In this document: one piece after another, positions 23,501 to 34,287 of the stretch
Layout: each line of letters begins with the position of its first letter
Numbering within the stretch: position 1 is the stretch's first letter
Assembly: GCA_017354895.1 (NCBI GenBank)
Contig: CP071493.1
Span: 3,658,001-3,722,000 of the forward strand
From: Podospora comata
Taxonomy: Eukaryota > Ascomycota > Sordariomycetes > Sordariales > Podosporaceae
Length of the DNA: 64,000 nucleotides
Direction: 5' to 3'
Program-made: the position numbers and the translations under genes
The notes under the pieces: model-generated
The model's input: the letters and a program-made list of their open reading frames with translations, nothing else
Database searches by the model: none
What the model was told of the DNA's origin: nothing

Positions 23501-26237
23501 TGGCTCGATCAGTACGAGAAGTCATCGTACCAGTATGCGATTGCCTCTGCCGAGATTGCCAAACTGAAGGCTGTACACAAGGACCAGATGAGGCAGTATG
23601 AGAAAGAGCTTGCTTCGACTGAGGAACCTGAGGGTACGGCCGAGAAGAGGACGGCAGTCTTGCAAGCGTTTGTCACGTTGGCAAAGGTGAAGGAGGCACT
23701 TGTCGAGAAGGGGGCGAAGACCTTCGGAGAGCTTTTCCCGGCCTACAAGGCCCCTGACCCGTTCCCTGACGTCAACACCCCGTACGCGCAAGCAGGCAAG
23801 GTTGTGCAGCCGATTGTCGACCCGACGAGGCACCTGTTCCATTTGCAGAATGTCTTTGATGTGACAGACAAGAGACTGCCTGCCTACATCTCTTTGTAAG
23901 TTGCTCATCCGTGGGTTTACCTGCTGAAATAGATGCTGACATTGATTTACACAGGTTCGAAGCCGCTTGGTCGGGCGATCTTGACAAGATCAAGAAGCTC
24001 TGCTTGACCTCGTGGGACGAAGAACAAACCGAGGCTCCGCTCAAGATTGCCTTGTACGACAACAAGGGCAACTCTCCCTTCTCGCTGGCGTACTTCCGCG
24101 GCCATCATGATGTCGCCAAAGCGATCCTTGAGATTGCCCAGGCGCAGTACACGCCGAGGGAGAAGCCCGAGGCCGAGTACAAGATGCACGTCAATGACAC
24201 TTATGAGGATGATTGCTCGATGGATGACTCGGAAAACGAGTCGGTCTGCAGCGGCGGATCTGGGCCTGACATATACAGGCACATTGTTGGCGGCGAGTTC
24301 ACCATTGAAAACATAGGGGAGGTTTCGATGAAGGTGAAGAGCCATACCAAGCCTTCTGAGATTCTGCACAGGAACTATCCCAAGCCTGGGGAGAAGGGTC
24401 GGCAGTATGGCCTGCTGTCTCGTAAGTCTTTTGCCTCGTCTGGTATTGGGAGTGATGAAGCTGATTTCGGGTGACAGGTGCTGTCTTTAACAATGACATG
24501 CAAGCGTTGAAGTTTGTTCTCGGCCTCGCTGAGCGGTATGCTGCTGATGGTGGAGCTGAGGACAAGCAGACCTTTTACCCGTTCCCTGACTGTGTTTTCA
24601 AGCTCGCTATCCAGAAGGGCCACACTGAGCTGCTGGCCGAGATCATCAAGCGCACTGGTGCTGGTTTGCCTCTCGAGAACTTGGTGAAGAACACGGGTGT
24701 TGAGATCGCGGAGAAGCCGACTTACTATCAGGGATTGACCGTGTACGGGAAGAAGAGAAAGGACTGGGCGACTCAGGGCCGCAACTCCGCTCCGGGAGCT
24801 CGTGGTCTTGAGAGCTCCCCTTTGTTGCTTGCTGCTCAGTCTGCTCAGATTGCGAGTGTTGAGTGGTTCCTCAGTGATGCTCCGCTGAGGCACTATCTTT
24901 CGTTCTGCAAGAGCAAGGCGGCCAGGGAGGATGTTCGGATCAAGCACTTGGGACAGCAGAAGGGTGGGTTTGAGGGTGCCATTTCGAAGTGGCTGACTGA
25001 CAACAGCGACTTGGCCATCCACGCTGCTGTGTACACCCGTCCAACCCAGAAGTCGATCGACTTGGTGGAATACCTGCTCAAGGTTCGCCCCGAGTCCATC
25101 GATTCCAAGGACCGCAACGGCGCTACTCCCTTGATGGCAGCTTGCAGGCTTGGTCGTGTCGAAATCGCAAAGCTTCTGGTCGAGGCCGGCGCCGATCAAA
25201 AGACCAAGGACGCCAACTTCGACAACCTCTTGCACGCCGCGCTGCGCTGGAAGCCCACTCGCGAGCAGCTCAAGCCTCTCCTGGACCTTCTCGGCCGCGA
25301 CCTCCTCGTCCGCATGCTCAAGGAGCGCAACAACCTCAAGACAGAAGGCCACACCCCCTTGCACACCTGGCTCCTCCATTTCACCCACTACACCAACCAA
25401 TACGCCTACAAGAGCCTCGCCGACGCAGCTGCCGTCTTCAACCTCGTGGCCGACCTCTCCCCCGACGCAACCCGCCAAGCCCTCCGCATGCTCGACGGCG
25501 CGGGCAACACGCCCCTTCACTCCCTCCTGATGGGCGACACAGAGCACGGCCTGATCGGCTTCCTCCTCAACTTTGAGCCCTCCCTTCTCCTCGTCGAAAA
25601 CGCGGTAGGCCGGACCCCAGCGGAGCTCATCCACGAGAAATTTGTGTCGAGCAAAGTCAAGGTTGGGAACCAGCCACAACAAAACTACTACTGGTACAAC
25701 CGCCACGCCAACACGGCCGACGCACTTGCCGTACGAAACATTCACACTGCCGACCCGAGAATATTTGTCAACCAGGGCGTCTGCGCCCAGTCGGCGGCTA
25801 AACACGCCGAGATCAACCTTGCAAAGACTTTCTTCCTCTGCAAGGATTATCTTGCTAGAATGGAGAACCCCAAGCGCAGTCTGGTAAGCTTGCACGCGGC
25901 GAATATGGTTTCGCAGAGGTTGGGCAAGGAATATGAGAGGGGGAGGTACAAGTATGATCTTGGGGAGGTTGTCAAGGGGGTGGAGGATGTTGCTCTTGTT
26001 GCGGGAAGTGATGATGAGCAGGAGGAGCAGCAGAAGAAGCAGGAGAGGACGCAGTGGTTGTGGGAGCATGTTGTTTCGCAGGGGTACGAGGACAGCAGCA
26101 AGGGATGGTTGGAGACGGATGGGAAGGAGAGTGCGTGGAGGGAGTGGCTGGCGCCAAGGTGTGTGAGTTGTCAGAGGTTTCATGGGTGGGGGGAGGCGCT
26201 GCAGAGGAGGGAGTCGGTGGTGCCGGTCATGAACTGA
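20567..26237 (+). CDS. giant ankyrin protein, nucleotidyltransferase-like N-terminus (1,834 aa)
   Basis: Four exons: 20567-22714, 22766-23895, 23955-24421 and 24478-26237; introns of 51, 59 and 56 bp; all joins keep frame. The ATG follows TCAAC. Residues 139-141 (GSS) and 173-175 (Asp-Val-Asp in SDVDLFLYG) have the order and spacing of the G[GS]...DxD motif of polymerase-beta-type nucleotidyltransferases. A further acidic pair is at FDID (243-245), before a strong block (YDGSQVYCTPRAL and RRSPSYENRLSKY, 277-289). Ankyrin repeats start near residue 534 (GRTPLHLAV, GRTALHLAA), then an acidic linker (about 600-655) and scattered further ankyrin units, the clearest near 1459-1505 (GATPLMAACRLGRVEIAKLL). 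The C-terminus has CVSCQRFHGWGEA. Codon usage is strongly biased, suggesting good expression. Ankyrin assignment is firm; nucleotidyltransferase activity is inference from motif order. Confidence 0.88.
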
Positions 26238-27099
26238 TTGCGGGGGGTGATGTGAGCGGTGACTTGAGGAGGGATACATGGTGTAATTCACGGTAATTTT
26301 TCTTGAGAAATGGCAATTCTTTATTCATGTGTGTTGGGTGTTGTGGGTCCATGGGTATTGTTTACTTTCCCCTTTTTACCCCTGAATTTTGAGATACGCC
26401 AGCTCTGAGTTTTTTCTCTAAGACTACACATATTTCGCATTGTTGATCTCACAAACCACAAAACATTATCTGGCTTTTTGAACCGCTTCTCAATTTTCAC
26501 CATCTTCATCCATCCTCTCAGCTCAAATCCTAATTAATCATATCATACAAAAATCAAAAAAAGCCAACAACAGCAGAAAAAGATATGAGAAGATGATGAT
26601 GATATTTGGCTCATCATGATAAAACCATTCCAAAAAAAAAAAAACTAAATAAAAAAAAACTAAAACTCCTAAAAAAAGAACATTGGGTATGATAATCCTA
26701 CGGGGTATAACAAAGAAGTAGAGAGAGAGAAAGATAGAAAGAGAGAGAGAGAATTCTTGCCCTTGTCCCCTCCAACAAAAAAGCAGGTAAAAAACCCATA
26801 ACCGGGGACCAAAAAAGAACAAAAAGAGAAACCGAATTAACCACATTCATAATCCCTTCTCGCTGTTCTCCGCCCCCCTTCACCCTCCTGAATCAACCCT
26901 AGCAAAACACCCCCCCTCCCCTCTAGTGCTCTCATAACATTGCATCAACAAGATACACAGCCAAAGATAAACTCCATGCTCCCAAAAAGACAAAAAAAGT
27001 AATACACGCTTGTCCTTATAACCCACCAACCAACACCCCTTACCCCTCCTCAACCCCCCTCCCTCGACCTCGACATCCCAGGCTAGAAGAAGAACGTCT
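26238..27099. other. convergent 3' region, ankyrin gene and KAR9
   Basis: 862 bp between converging stop codons. AT-rich with A-runs at 26628-26660 and a purine-rich GA-repeat stretch at about 26717-26753. It probably holds both 3' UTRs. No ORF of note. Confidence 0.55.
26717..26753. repeat. GA-rich simple repeat
   Basis: Imperfect (GA)n/(GAAA)n purine tract in the convergent intergenic region. Confidence 0.7.
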
Positions 27100-30000
27100 C
27101 TATCCCCTCCACCTAGGCCTCGTATCCTTCCTCTCCTGTGAATCCCCGGTCCTATTCCCCATAGCACTCTTGTTCCTACTCCCCAACCCCATCGCAACCC
27201 GAGCCCCCTCCACCGCCTGCGGAGACGCCCTCCCAGTCACCAACCCACTCGTCGACCTCCTAAAGTCACCACCACTCTCCCTCGGCAGTGGCAACAAACT
27301 CGACCTCCTCCCATTACTACCCCCCATCATCCCAGCCATTGAACTCGCCGGCCTCGCGGCCGCGTCAGGACTCTGCTCCAGCGGCCTCGAAGAAGGCATC
27401 ATGCTCGCCCTCCGATCCCTATTCAACCCAGCCATGGTCGCCGAGCTCGCCAGCCTCGGCCTCTGCGCATACGGCCCCGGGGTAGAAGCCAACCGCTCCC
27501 GAAACGAGAGCCTAGAGTGCGATTTGGGAGTAGTCATCAAATCATCCTCCGGCAGAGGTGACGCACTCGAGGCTCTGCCAAGCGGGCTTCGCAACGTAGG
27601 TAGCTTTGAGCTGGACGAAGAAGGGGTGAGGGCAGAGGTTGACCGGACCGGAGTCGGAGTTTTCTTAGCGTACGGACTTGGGGTTGTCAACGTCAAGGGT
27701 TTGAAGTTGTGGCCCGTGTCGACATCCGACGTGTTGGTTGATGCGTTCCATTTCGGACGGTTGGACAGCGAAGAAGGCGGTCGGGAGGTGCGGTTTCCTG
27801 TTGGGGTGGCCGATCCTTCCCTAGAGGGGACCGACAGAGTCGACATTCGTGCCGCGACTGGCTTTCGGGTGATAGAGGAGTGGGAGGGCGTGGGGAGGGA
27901 GGACATCCTCCTGCTGCTTGGTTGCGGCAGTGAGCTCCCCCCGCTGGTGGAGCGGGATTTGGAGATCCGGATGTTGGTCTGGGAGCTGGCCGGCTGGCTG
28001 GACATTATCACTGACGACGGGGGCGAGCTCTCGGGTGTTTCGTGGGCGCTTTGAATCGTAGACCGGCCGTTCGACAGGATACTCGAGACCGAGTCCCGTA
28101 GTTGTTGACTCTTCCTCTCCTGCTGGATCTCTTCCAGCACAAGATCAAGCTCGGCAATCTGCCTCTTCAACCCCTCCCACTTCGCCCTCATCTCGGTATG
28201 CAACCGTGAAATCTCCCCATTAATAGTAAACCTATCCTTGACCCCCTTATCGATAATCGTCAAAAGCCTCTCGATCGCCTCCCCGTAATGCGTCTTCCTG
28301 GCCTCGTAGTTCTCAATCTTCTTGCTCATCGCCGGCGGGCTCGTCAAATACAACCCAGACTCAATCGCCTCCCGTAGCCAGGTCGTACTTCTCTCAACAG
28401 ACTCGTACATCTTTTGCGCCTGCCGACCAGCATTGCGAAACACCAAAACCCACCTGTCCTCGCCCAGCTCTTTACGGAGCGACTCGGCATCTTTCTCCAG
28501 CTTCTTATAGCTGGCATCCAAATCCGCCCTCCTCATCTCCAACTCCTCACAAGCAGTGGGAAACGTATCCTCGGCCCTCGCCTCAAAAACCGAAAGCCTC
28601 ATGGGCAAGAAGTCAAGCGAAGCCCTAAGCGGCTGCATCCTCGCAAAAAGCGCCAACAAGCTCGAATCATCCTGCGAAATCCCCATCGCCCCAGGACTCG
28701 GCGACCCAGGACTTAGAGGGAACGGAGGCAGACTAAACCGATTACTCTGCTGCTGCTGCTGTCCCACCGGCAGCCTCAACCCCCCCGGCGTCGTATCCTC
28801 AGCAATAGTATCCAGCTCTCCTCCCTCCTCGGCCCCAAACACGCTCTTGTGCCTCCTCTCCTCCATCTCAAAAACCAACCTGCTCAACTCGTTCAGCTCA
28901 TTCTCGATATCCCCCAACACCATGTTCCACAACTCCTCCCACTCCATCGCAATCTCCACCTGCGCCTTGACATTGTGCAGCGTCTTGCGCATCAGCCCCC
29001 ACTCCTCCAGGATAGCCTCCATCTGCGCCACCGCCCTCCTGAGATCATCCGCCGACACGGCCGCAATGTCCTCCCTAGCCTGCAGTTCCTCAATCGCGCC
29101 GACATAGACCTTAATCAACTCCTCGAACCGAATGATGGCGTTTTCCACCTCTTCCACCCCCTCGCGACCCCCGGCGGCGGCCCACTCGACGTCATCTTCA
29201 CTTTCCAGACCGCCAATTACCTCAGACGCTTTGGAGATCCACCCTCGGATTTGTTCCGCCGCGCCGATGAGTGCCCTGGTGGCTACTTGGGCTGTTGGAA
29301 TGGCCGAGACTTTGCTAGACAGAGATTCGGCATCTGGGAGTTGCAACGACGTTAGTTGCGCCAACTGGTTGGCAAACGAGGCTCGAGATAACGTGTAAAT
29401 CGACCCGGGCCGTTGCAGACCCAGCGGGTTCAATGCGATCGAATCCGGGTTGAAAACGTCTCCAGAAGGCGGGGTGGCTGGACTAAACGTGCGCGACGTT
29501 GTTGTCGTTGGAGGCGTATCCTTTGCCGGCGGCGGAGGTGGAATTTCTGGCGTCTGCGGTGGTGGCGGCGGTCGGGTATCCCTCGCGATATGCTCCTCCC
29601 TTGTGTCCAACTGCGCCTTCACCCCATTGCCATTGGTGTGGTCAGGCAGACGATATTTATTCGTGTCCATTTCCAGCGGTTCTGTGGTAGTAATTTCTGG
29701 GAGCAGCTCTGGTTTTGGGTATGATGATAATTCTTGTTCGATACTCGGGGACGGAAAAGCGGGCGACTCGAGGGCCGGTTTGTTGTTGTTGTTGTTGTTG
29801 CTGTGCGACGACTTGTCCGACTTGAGGCTCGATCTCGAGGGGATTCGGATGATGTGACCCTTCCAGGGTCTACCCCTCCGTTCAATGACGGCAGCTGCGG
29901 AGTTAACCTGGTGTCCCTGGTCTAGTTTCCTAAGTTGCTCCTCTGGAAGACGGCCGATATCTTGCTGGATGGGAGGAGGTGGCGAGGCGGTTTTGCGGGA

Positions 30001-30387
30001 GGAGCCAAAGCCGAGGGCTTTTAATCGCGCTGCTAGGCCTGGAGACGGCTTTCTTGCGCGATGGACTGATGCTGAAGGGCCGGGAGTGGTAGCCCGGGAA
30101 GAGGTTGCAGGGTCGTCTGCCGATAGCTGTTGCTGAGATTGGGCTTGTTTTTGTTGTTGTTGCGGGTTAGTGTTGTTAGTGTTAGTGGTAGTGTTTGGCG
30201 GGTCGCCGTTGTGGCGATCGCTGGTGGTGGTGCTGGTACCGTTACCGACGTGGTGTTTATCCGTCGTCTCGTGCGCGCGAAGGGCCAAAAGATCGGGTGA
30301 CTCGGACACGTCCGTCGCCGTGATAATCGGAGCGGTGAGTTCGTGATGGCTACTGCCTGGGGCAGCAGTAGTAGCAAGAGCCGTCAT
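27100..30387 (-). CDS. kar9: Kar9 family spindle-positioning protein (1,095 aa)
   Basis: Homologue of yeast Kar9, which links the EB1 protein Bim1 on microtubule plus ends to myosin V and so to actin, orienting the spindle and nuclei. One continuous exon. The frame extends to 30396 only through a non-ATG codon; the first ATG is 30387. Residues 1-340 are disordered and polar, with Asn, Gln and Pro runs. Residues about 340-765 are helical and match the KAR9 domain (SLQLPDAESLSSKVSAIPTA, EQIRGWISKASEVIGGLE, FEELIKVYVGAIEELQ, VLEEIQQERKSQQLRDSVSS). The tail (765-1095) is Ser/Pro-rich and strongly basic. It carries SxLP motifs such as SSLP and SKLP (near 927), the sequence type that binds EB1. A Gln run is encoded by repeated CAG near 28746-28763. 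It converges with the ankyrin gene and diverges from the gene at 32515. Confidence 0.87.
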   Translation of the reverse strand: MTALATTAAPGSSHHELTAPIITATDVSESPDLLALRAHETTDKHHVGNGTSTTTSDRHNGDPPNTTTNTNNTNPQQQQKQAQSQQQLSADDPATSSRATTPGPSASVHRARKPSPGLAARLKALGFGSSRKTASPPPPIQQDIGRLPEEQLRKLDQGHQVNSAAAVIERRGRPWKGHIIRIPSRSSLKSDKSSHSNNNNNNKPALESPAFPSPSIEQELSSYPKPELLPEITTTEPLEMDTNKYRLPDHTNGNGVKAQLDTREEHIARDTRPPPPPQTPEIPPPPPAKDTPPTTTTSRTFSPATPPSGDVFNPDSIALNPLGLQRPGSIYTLSRASFANQLAQLTSLQLPDAESLSSKVSAIPTAQVATRALIGAAEQIRGWISKASEVIGGLESEDDVEWAAAGGREGVEEVENAIIRFEELIKVYVGAIEELQAREDIAAVSADDLRRAVAQMEAILEEWGLMRKTLHNVKAQVEIAMEWEELWNMVLGDIENELNELSRLVFEMEERRHKSVFGAEEGGELDTIAEDTTPGGLRLPVGQQQQQSNRFSLPPFPLSPGSPSPGAMGISQDDSSLLALFARMQPLRASLDFLPMRLSVFEARAEDTFPTACEELEMRRADLDASYKKLEKDAESLRKELGEDRWVLVFRNAGRQAQKMYESVERSTTWLREAIESGLYLTSPPAMSKKIENYEARKTHYGEAIERLLTIIDKGVKDRFTINGEISRLHTEMRAKWEGLKRQIAELDLVLEEIQQERKSQQLRDSVSSILSNGRSTIQSAHETPESSPPSSVIMSSQPASSQTNIRISKSRSTSGGSSLPQPSSRRMSSLPTPSHSSITRKPVAARMSTLSVPSREGSATPTGNRTSRPPSSLSNRPKWNASTNTSDVDTGHNFKPLTLTTPSPYAKKTPTPVRSTSALTPSSSSSKLPTLRSPLGRASSASPLPEDDLMTTPKSHSRLSFRERLASTPGPYAQRPRLASSATMAGLNRDRRASMMPSSRPLEQSPDAAARPASSMAGMMGGSNGRRSSLLPLPRESGGDFRRSTSGLVTGRASPQAVEGARVAMGLGSRNKSAMGNRTGDSQERKDTRPRWRG

Positions 30388-32514
30388 TCGGAACACTGGC
30401 TCGACTGAGCTCCCTCTCTTTTTTTTTTGCGGGCACTTGGACGGCAGCCGACAGCGACAGAGCGTTCTAGCTTGGCGGCGTCAGAGGGTGCGTATGCGAG
30501 CTGCGTTCTGCGTCTTTTCCCCATAAAATCCCCCCCCCCCCTCCCCCAAGGGTCGGCTGTGGTCTGAATTCGCGATGGAACGCAGTTTGCCTTGCGTTAG
30601 TGGTTGGATGACACGCCGCAGAGGGGAATTCTGCCGGGTTTCAATCGTGGTGTGTGGCAGCAAATGGCAGTGGGCCGATGCAAATGAAGAGACAAGTGAC
30701 TGGTCGACAGCATCCCGTTTTGATCAGAAAGGTAGGTGTGATGTTATGAAGGCTGCTTCCAAAGAGAAATGGTTGGAAAGGGCAGAGCAGAGCAGAACAG
30801 AGCAGAGCAAAGCAGAGCAGAGCAAATAGAGCAGAACAGAGCAGGCCCAAAAGGCCGACAGAAGTGCCAGAGGGGGCCAAGTTATTATTATTAAAAAAGA
30901 ACAATTCCCAGAGGCCTGTCTCGCCTCCTCTAGCTTGGGGGGTGTTAATCTTGTGTTGGGTGCCCTTCGGGAACCCGCAGTCGCGTTCGATGGGATCATC
31001 CAATGAGCCCGGCGCCTTCCATGAGTGTTACCTTGCTCTCCAGTATTTACTATGTAGTCCACCAGAGCGCTCTTGACGATATCACAAAAAGCGAAGTTAC
31101 AAGGTCGCAATATTCAGTGTCTTCCAGAGCACAAGCACTACCCGATGACGGCAGTTCGCCAGCCCGGACGGGCGACGGGTGCTGAAACGCTTGATGGGGG
31201 CACAGGGATTCTAGAAGATTAAACCTATTTCCGGTATGGTCGGCAAGCCAGGGGCCCCTTTCTAGCGTTGCGGGAACCACATGCTCGGGCCAAGGTTGGG
31301 CCTCTTCTTCTGTCGGCTGACGAGACAGAGGGAATATATATCATGAAGAGATGACGATCGGCTTCACTTCTGCGGCCTGTCACTGAAGACACAGCAGCTA
31401 GGTCAAGCTCATGCAGCTGTCTTTTGTTTGCAAAGATCAGACACTTCTGCTAATAATTACCTCACATAAGGTAACCATCAAGACGGGCCGCTGATGGCCG
31501 CTGCGGAGAGCAAAGAGAAATGCTGCAATGCAACCTGGATGGATGCTCCCGAGTCTGCATTGCAGTCAAACAGAACACCAATCATTGGCCTCAGCCGAGG
31601 TCAAAGTCGTGAAGAGATATTGAGAGATTCAAAAGAGAGAGATGCTCACCAGAGATCCAGACGTCCAGACCACTGCTCAACATCAGATGAAATGGAGACA
31701 GACGCCCAGATGTCGTAATGAAAAGAAGCAAGCCAGGTATGCACGTGGCCTTCTCAACATCTCCTCGCGTTGCCGGGGCGTTGCTCCGTGGCGAGAATGA
31801 CAGAAAAGCATTACGAGACATTCCGCGGCTTCCGCTGTCAAGATCAAAGGGGTTCGTCAGTGATCGCAGGCTTCTCGCCCGTTGCTCTTGTGTCAGGAAA
31901 CAAAAAATAAAAAAGCTTCGGCGGGGTTCGAGCTGTGTGAACCGACGCGTTGGCAGTGGACCGTGTCCTCCTCATCTCCCCACCTTCCGTGTCGCAGACC
32001 AGGGGGTGGGCCATCGGTCCCCAATCCCCACCGGCGCTGCATCAAGCCATCGGGCCCCCTGGGCGAGAGCAGGCGAGACAGTCACAGGCAATTCTACCGC
32101 ATGAAGTTATCTCATTTCTTCTGCCAGCTCACCCTCGCCCAACCTGCCTGCCCACAGAAATACCACACACAGCGGAATCGCCTGGACCTCGCTTTTTTCC
32201 CTTTTGCCTATCCATCCCCCCTCACCGGAAAAGCCTCCCGAAAATCCCAGACGTTCAGTGTCTGAGACTTGCCTCCCGTTGTGCGTTGAGCCGTCTCTTG
32301 TTTACTTTCTGCCTCAATCAACCACCAACGACAGCCACTCGCCCACTGGGCTCCCTGCCGTGGAACAACACACTTTGCTCTGTTCAAGACGCTGCAGCAG
32401 CCTTCGTACCAAACAGAAAGAAACGACGTCATCGCCGACGATCGCTCTTGGTATACCGAAATAGGCACACTCCGGCCTTTGGCCTTTTACCTCTCGTCCT
32501 CACTCGATATCAAG
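30388..32514. other. 2.1-kb divergent intergenic region
   Basis: Between KAR9 (minus) and the 590-aa protein gene (plus); expected to carry both promoters. Contains a T-run at 30418-30428, a C-run near 30531-30543, a GAGCA pentamer array at 30782-30845, and from about 32100 a C/T-rich leader before the plus gene. No coding frame with protein character was found. Confidence 0.5.
30782..30845. repeat. AGAGC pentanucleotide minisatellite
   Basis: About 12 imperfect copies of GAGCA/AGAGC over 64 bp (variants AGAAC and AAAGC), upstream of KAR9. Confidence 0.8.
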
Positions 32515-34287
32515 ATGGCAGCTGCTTCTGGTGAGCCCGCCAGCGGACGCTGTGCCTCTCCTCCGCTCGACAAAGCTCCCGGCCCGGCCCTCGGCCCTCG
32601 CTCTGACCCGACACGCTGCCTTTCGGTGGGCTCGACCGTCTCTCATGGCTCCGCAACTACAGAAGCCTCGAATGTGCGCGAGTCTCTTGGGAGCGACAGC
32701 TCGGCCTTCTCACGCCAGTCCTCAGAGAGCTACCGTCCCTCTCGCGTCTCTGATATCTACACGGGCAATCTTCCACTCAATAATCGGGACTCGATGAACG
32801 GCATGGATATGCCCTACACGCCAGTGACACCGTCGGGGTCCAGGAGCTCGAGCAGGCGCCGGGGTTACATGCGTCCCCAGGGAACTGACTTCGCTGCCAG
32901 CGCCCGTGCTCGGGAGAGCGTCCTGAGTCTCGGGAGCATCGCACATCTTCAGTACTACTTTGCACGGACCGGTTTGCTGGACGGGAAGGGTGGTCGGCTG
33001 GCACGCAAAAGAGACAGCAAGGCACAAACACTGGATCTTTCTTCGCTCGATTCCGTGTCGTTTTCTAGTCTCAAGGCCCCGGTCAGTGACCATGACTCGA
33101 GCTACGCATCCATGGGAAGCAGCCCGGATCTGGGTGCGCACAGTAGCTTTGTCAGTTTGGCCGGCGGTTCCCTCGTCGAATCGCCCACCGATGAGCAACA
33201 CCCGGAGGAATTCTATTCCGAGGACGAGTACGACGAGGAGGATCTCAACATGCCCCCTCCGACGACCAGCACATACATTCACCGAGAAAAGGCAGTCCCA
33301 AAGCCGCCGACGGTTGCTGAATTAAGAACCGAGCTCACAAACGCCCTCGATACTGCCAAAAGATCACTGAAGGAAGCAAAAGACGCCAAGGCCCCACCAG
33401 ACGATTCGCCCAAGATTTCCATTCATTTGACTGATGACCAGGGAGCCGACTCACGCGCACGTTCGGGGTCTACCAGAAGCACCCGGAGCAATAGGAGCAA
33501 TATTGGGTGGTTTGAGATTCAGGGCATGCACATCCTTGATGTCATGACGCTGGCTATCCGGGCGGCCAAGATCTATTACACATCCCACGACCGACCTGAC
33601 CGCCTGGATGCCATCAAGTCGGAAAAGGAGATCCGCAGTGCCTTGCTCTCTGTGATGGAGGTGCTCAAGCGCATGGCAACTCGGGGGTTCTCTGGCGGCA
33701 TGCGTGAGGACGAGTTCCACACTATGAATGAATGGATCTCCGGGCTCCACAGCATGCTGGCTGCTGAGGCTGAGATAGAGGCTGCCGAGGCTGCTGAGCG
33801 GGAGGGGTGGACTTGGTTGCGCGATGAAGGGTGGGAGGGCCGCGAAATTCAGCGCGAGGAAGCCTTCATACAGTCGATGCTGCACGGCATCAAGGACCCC
33901 ATCGAGAACATGCCAACCATTCCCACATGGGTCCCCATTGACCGGACGAAGCCTTTGGGTGAGCAAACGCTCCCCACACCGTTTCTTGCGTCCCTGTCCA
34001 ACGGCCAGCGTCTGGTTCACTTGCACAACTGTGCGGTTCGCAAGTCTCGCCGGAGGTTTGGTGCCATCGCCTCGTTCCATGGCGACACCCAGAAGCCATA
34101 TCGCGCCGCTGACAACTTGCGCTACTGGCTCAAGGCGGCCGAGCTACGATGGGAGGTGCTGCTCAAGACCGATGCTCTTGGTCTCCAGTACAACACAAGC
34201 CCGCAACTCTGGCTTGACTTTGAGGATGCCATTCTCCAATGGTGCCGAACAGTACGCGGCGAGATTACTGCCGAGCTGGAGGGCTAG
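32515..34287 (+). CDS. uncharacterised fungal protein (590 aa)
   Basis: I do not recognise the family. The ATG at 32515 follows CAAG (A at -3); the upstream part of the frame starts only at TTG. Residues 1-250 are Ser/Arg/Asp-rich and disordered, with short islands that look conserved (SESYRPSRVSDIYTGNLPL, MDMPYTPVTPSGSRSS, SLGSIAHLQYYFARTGLLDG). An acidic stretch (YSEDEYDEEDLNMPPP) comes next. From about residue 265 there is a helical C-terminal part: a heptad-like segment (ELRTELTNALDTAKRSL), then IGWFEIQGMHILDVMTLAIRAAK, an Ala/Glu-rich helix, and a Trp-rich end (AADNLRYWLKAAELRWEVL, SPQLWLDFEDAILQWCRTV). No signal peptide or membrane span. The mix of a disordered phosphosite-like N-terminus and a globular C-terminus suggests a scaffold or regulator; this is inference. 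Confidence 0.82.
   Translation: MAAASGEPASGRCASPPLDKAPGPALGPRSDPTRCLSVGSTVSHGSATTEASNVRESLGSDSSAFSRQSSESYRPSRVSDIYTGNLPLNNRDSMNGMDMPYTPVTPSGSRSSSRRRGYMRPQGTDFAASARARESVLSLGSIAHLQYYFARTGLLDGKGGRLARKRDSKAQTLDLSSLDSVSFSSLKAPVSDHDSSYASMGSSPDLGAHSSFVSLAGGSLVESPTDEQHPEEFYSEDEYDEEDLNMPPPTTSTYIHREKAVPKPPTVAELRTELTNALDTAKRSLKEAKDAKAPPDDSPKISIHLTDDQGADSRARSGSTRSTRSNRSNIGWFEIQGMHILDVMTLAIRAAKIYYTSHDRPDRLDAIKSEKEIRSALLSVMEVLKRMATRGFSGGMREDEFHTMNEWISGLHSMLAAEAEIEAAEAAEREGWTWLRDEGWEGREIQREEAFIQSMLHGIKDPIENMPTIPTWVPIDRTKPLGEQTLPTPFLASLSNGQRLVHLHNCAVRKSRRRFGAIASFHGDTQKPYRAADNLRYWLKAAELRWEVLLKTDALGLQYNTSPQLWLDFEDAILQWCRTVRGEITAELEG

Noticed and set aside
24375-26291. 638-codon open frame on the minus strand
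   Set aside because: Antisense shadow of exon 4 of the ankyrin gene, for the same reason.
27170-28054. 294-codon plus-strand frame
   Set aside because: Shadow of the Ser/Pro-rich Kar9 tail; crosses the real gene with no motif.
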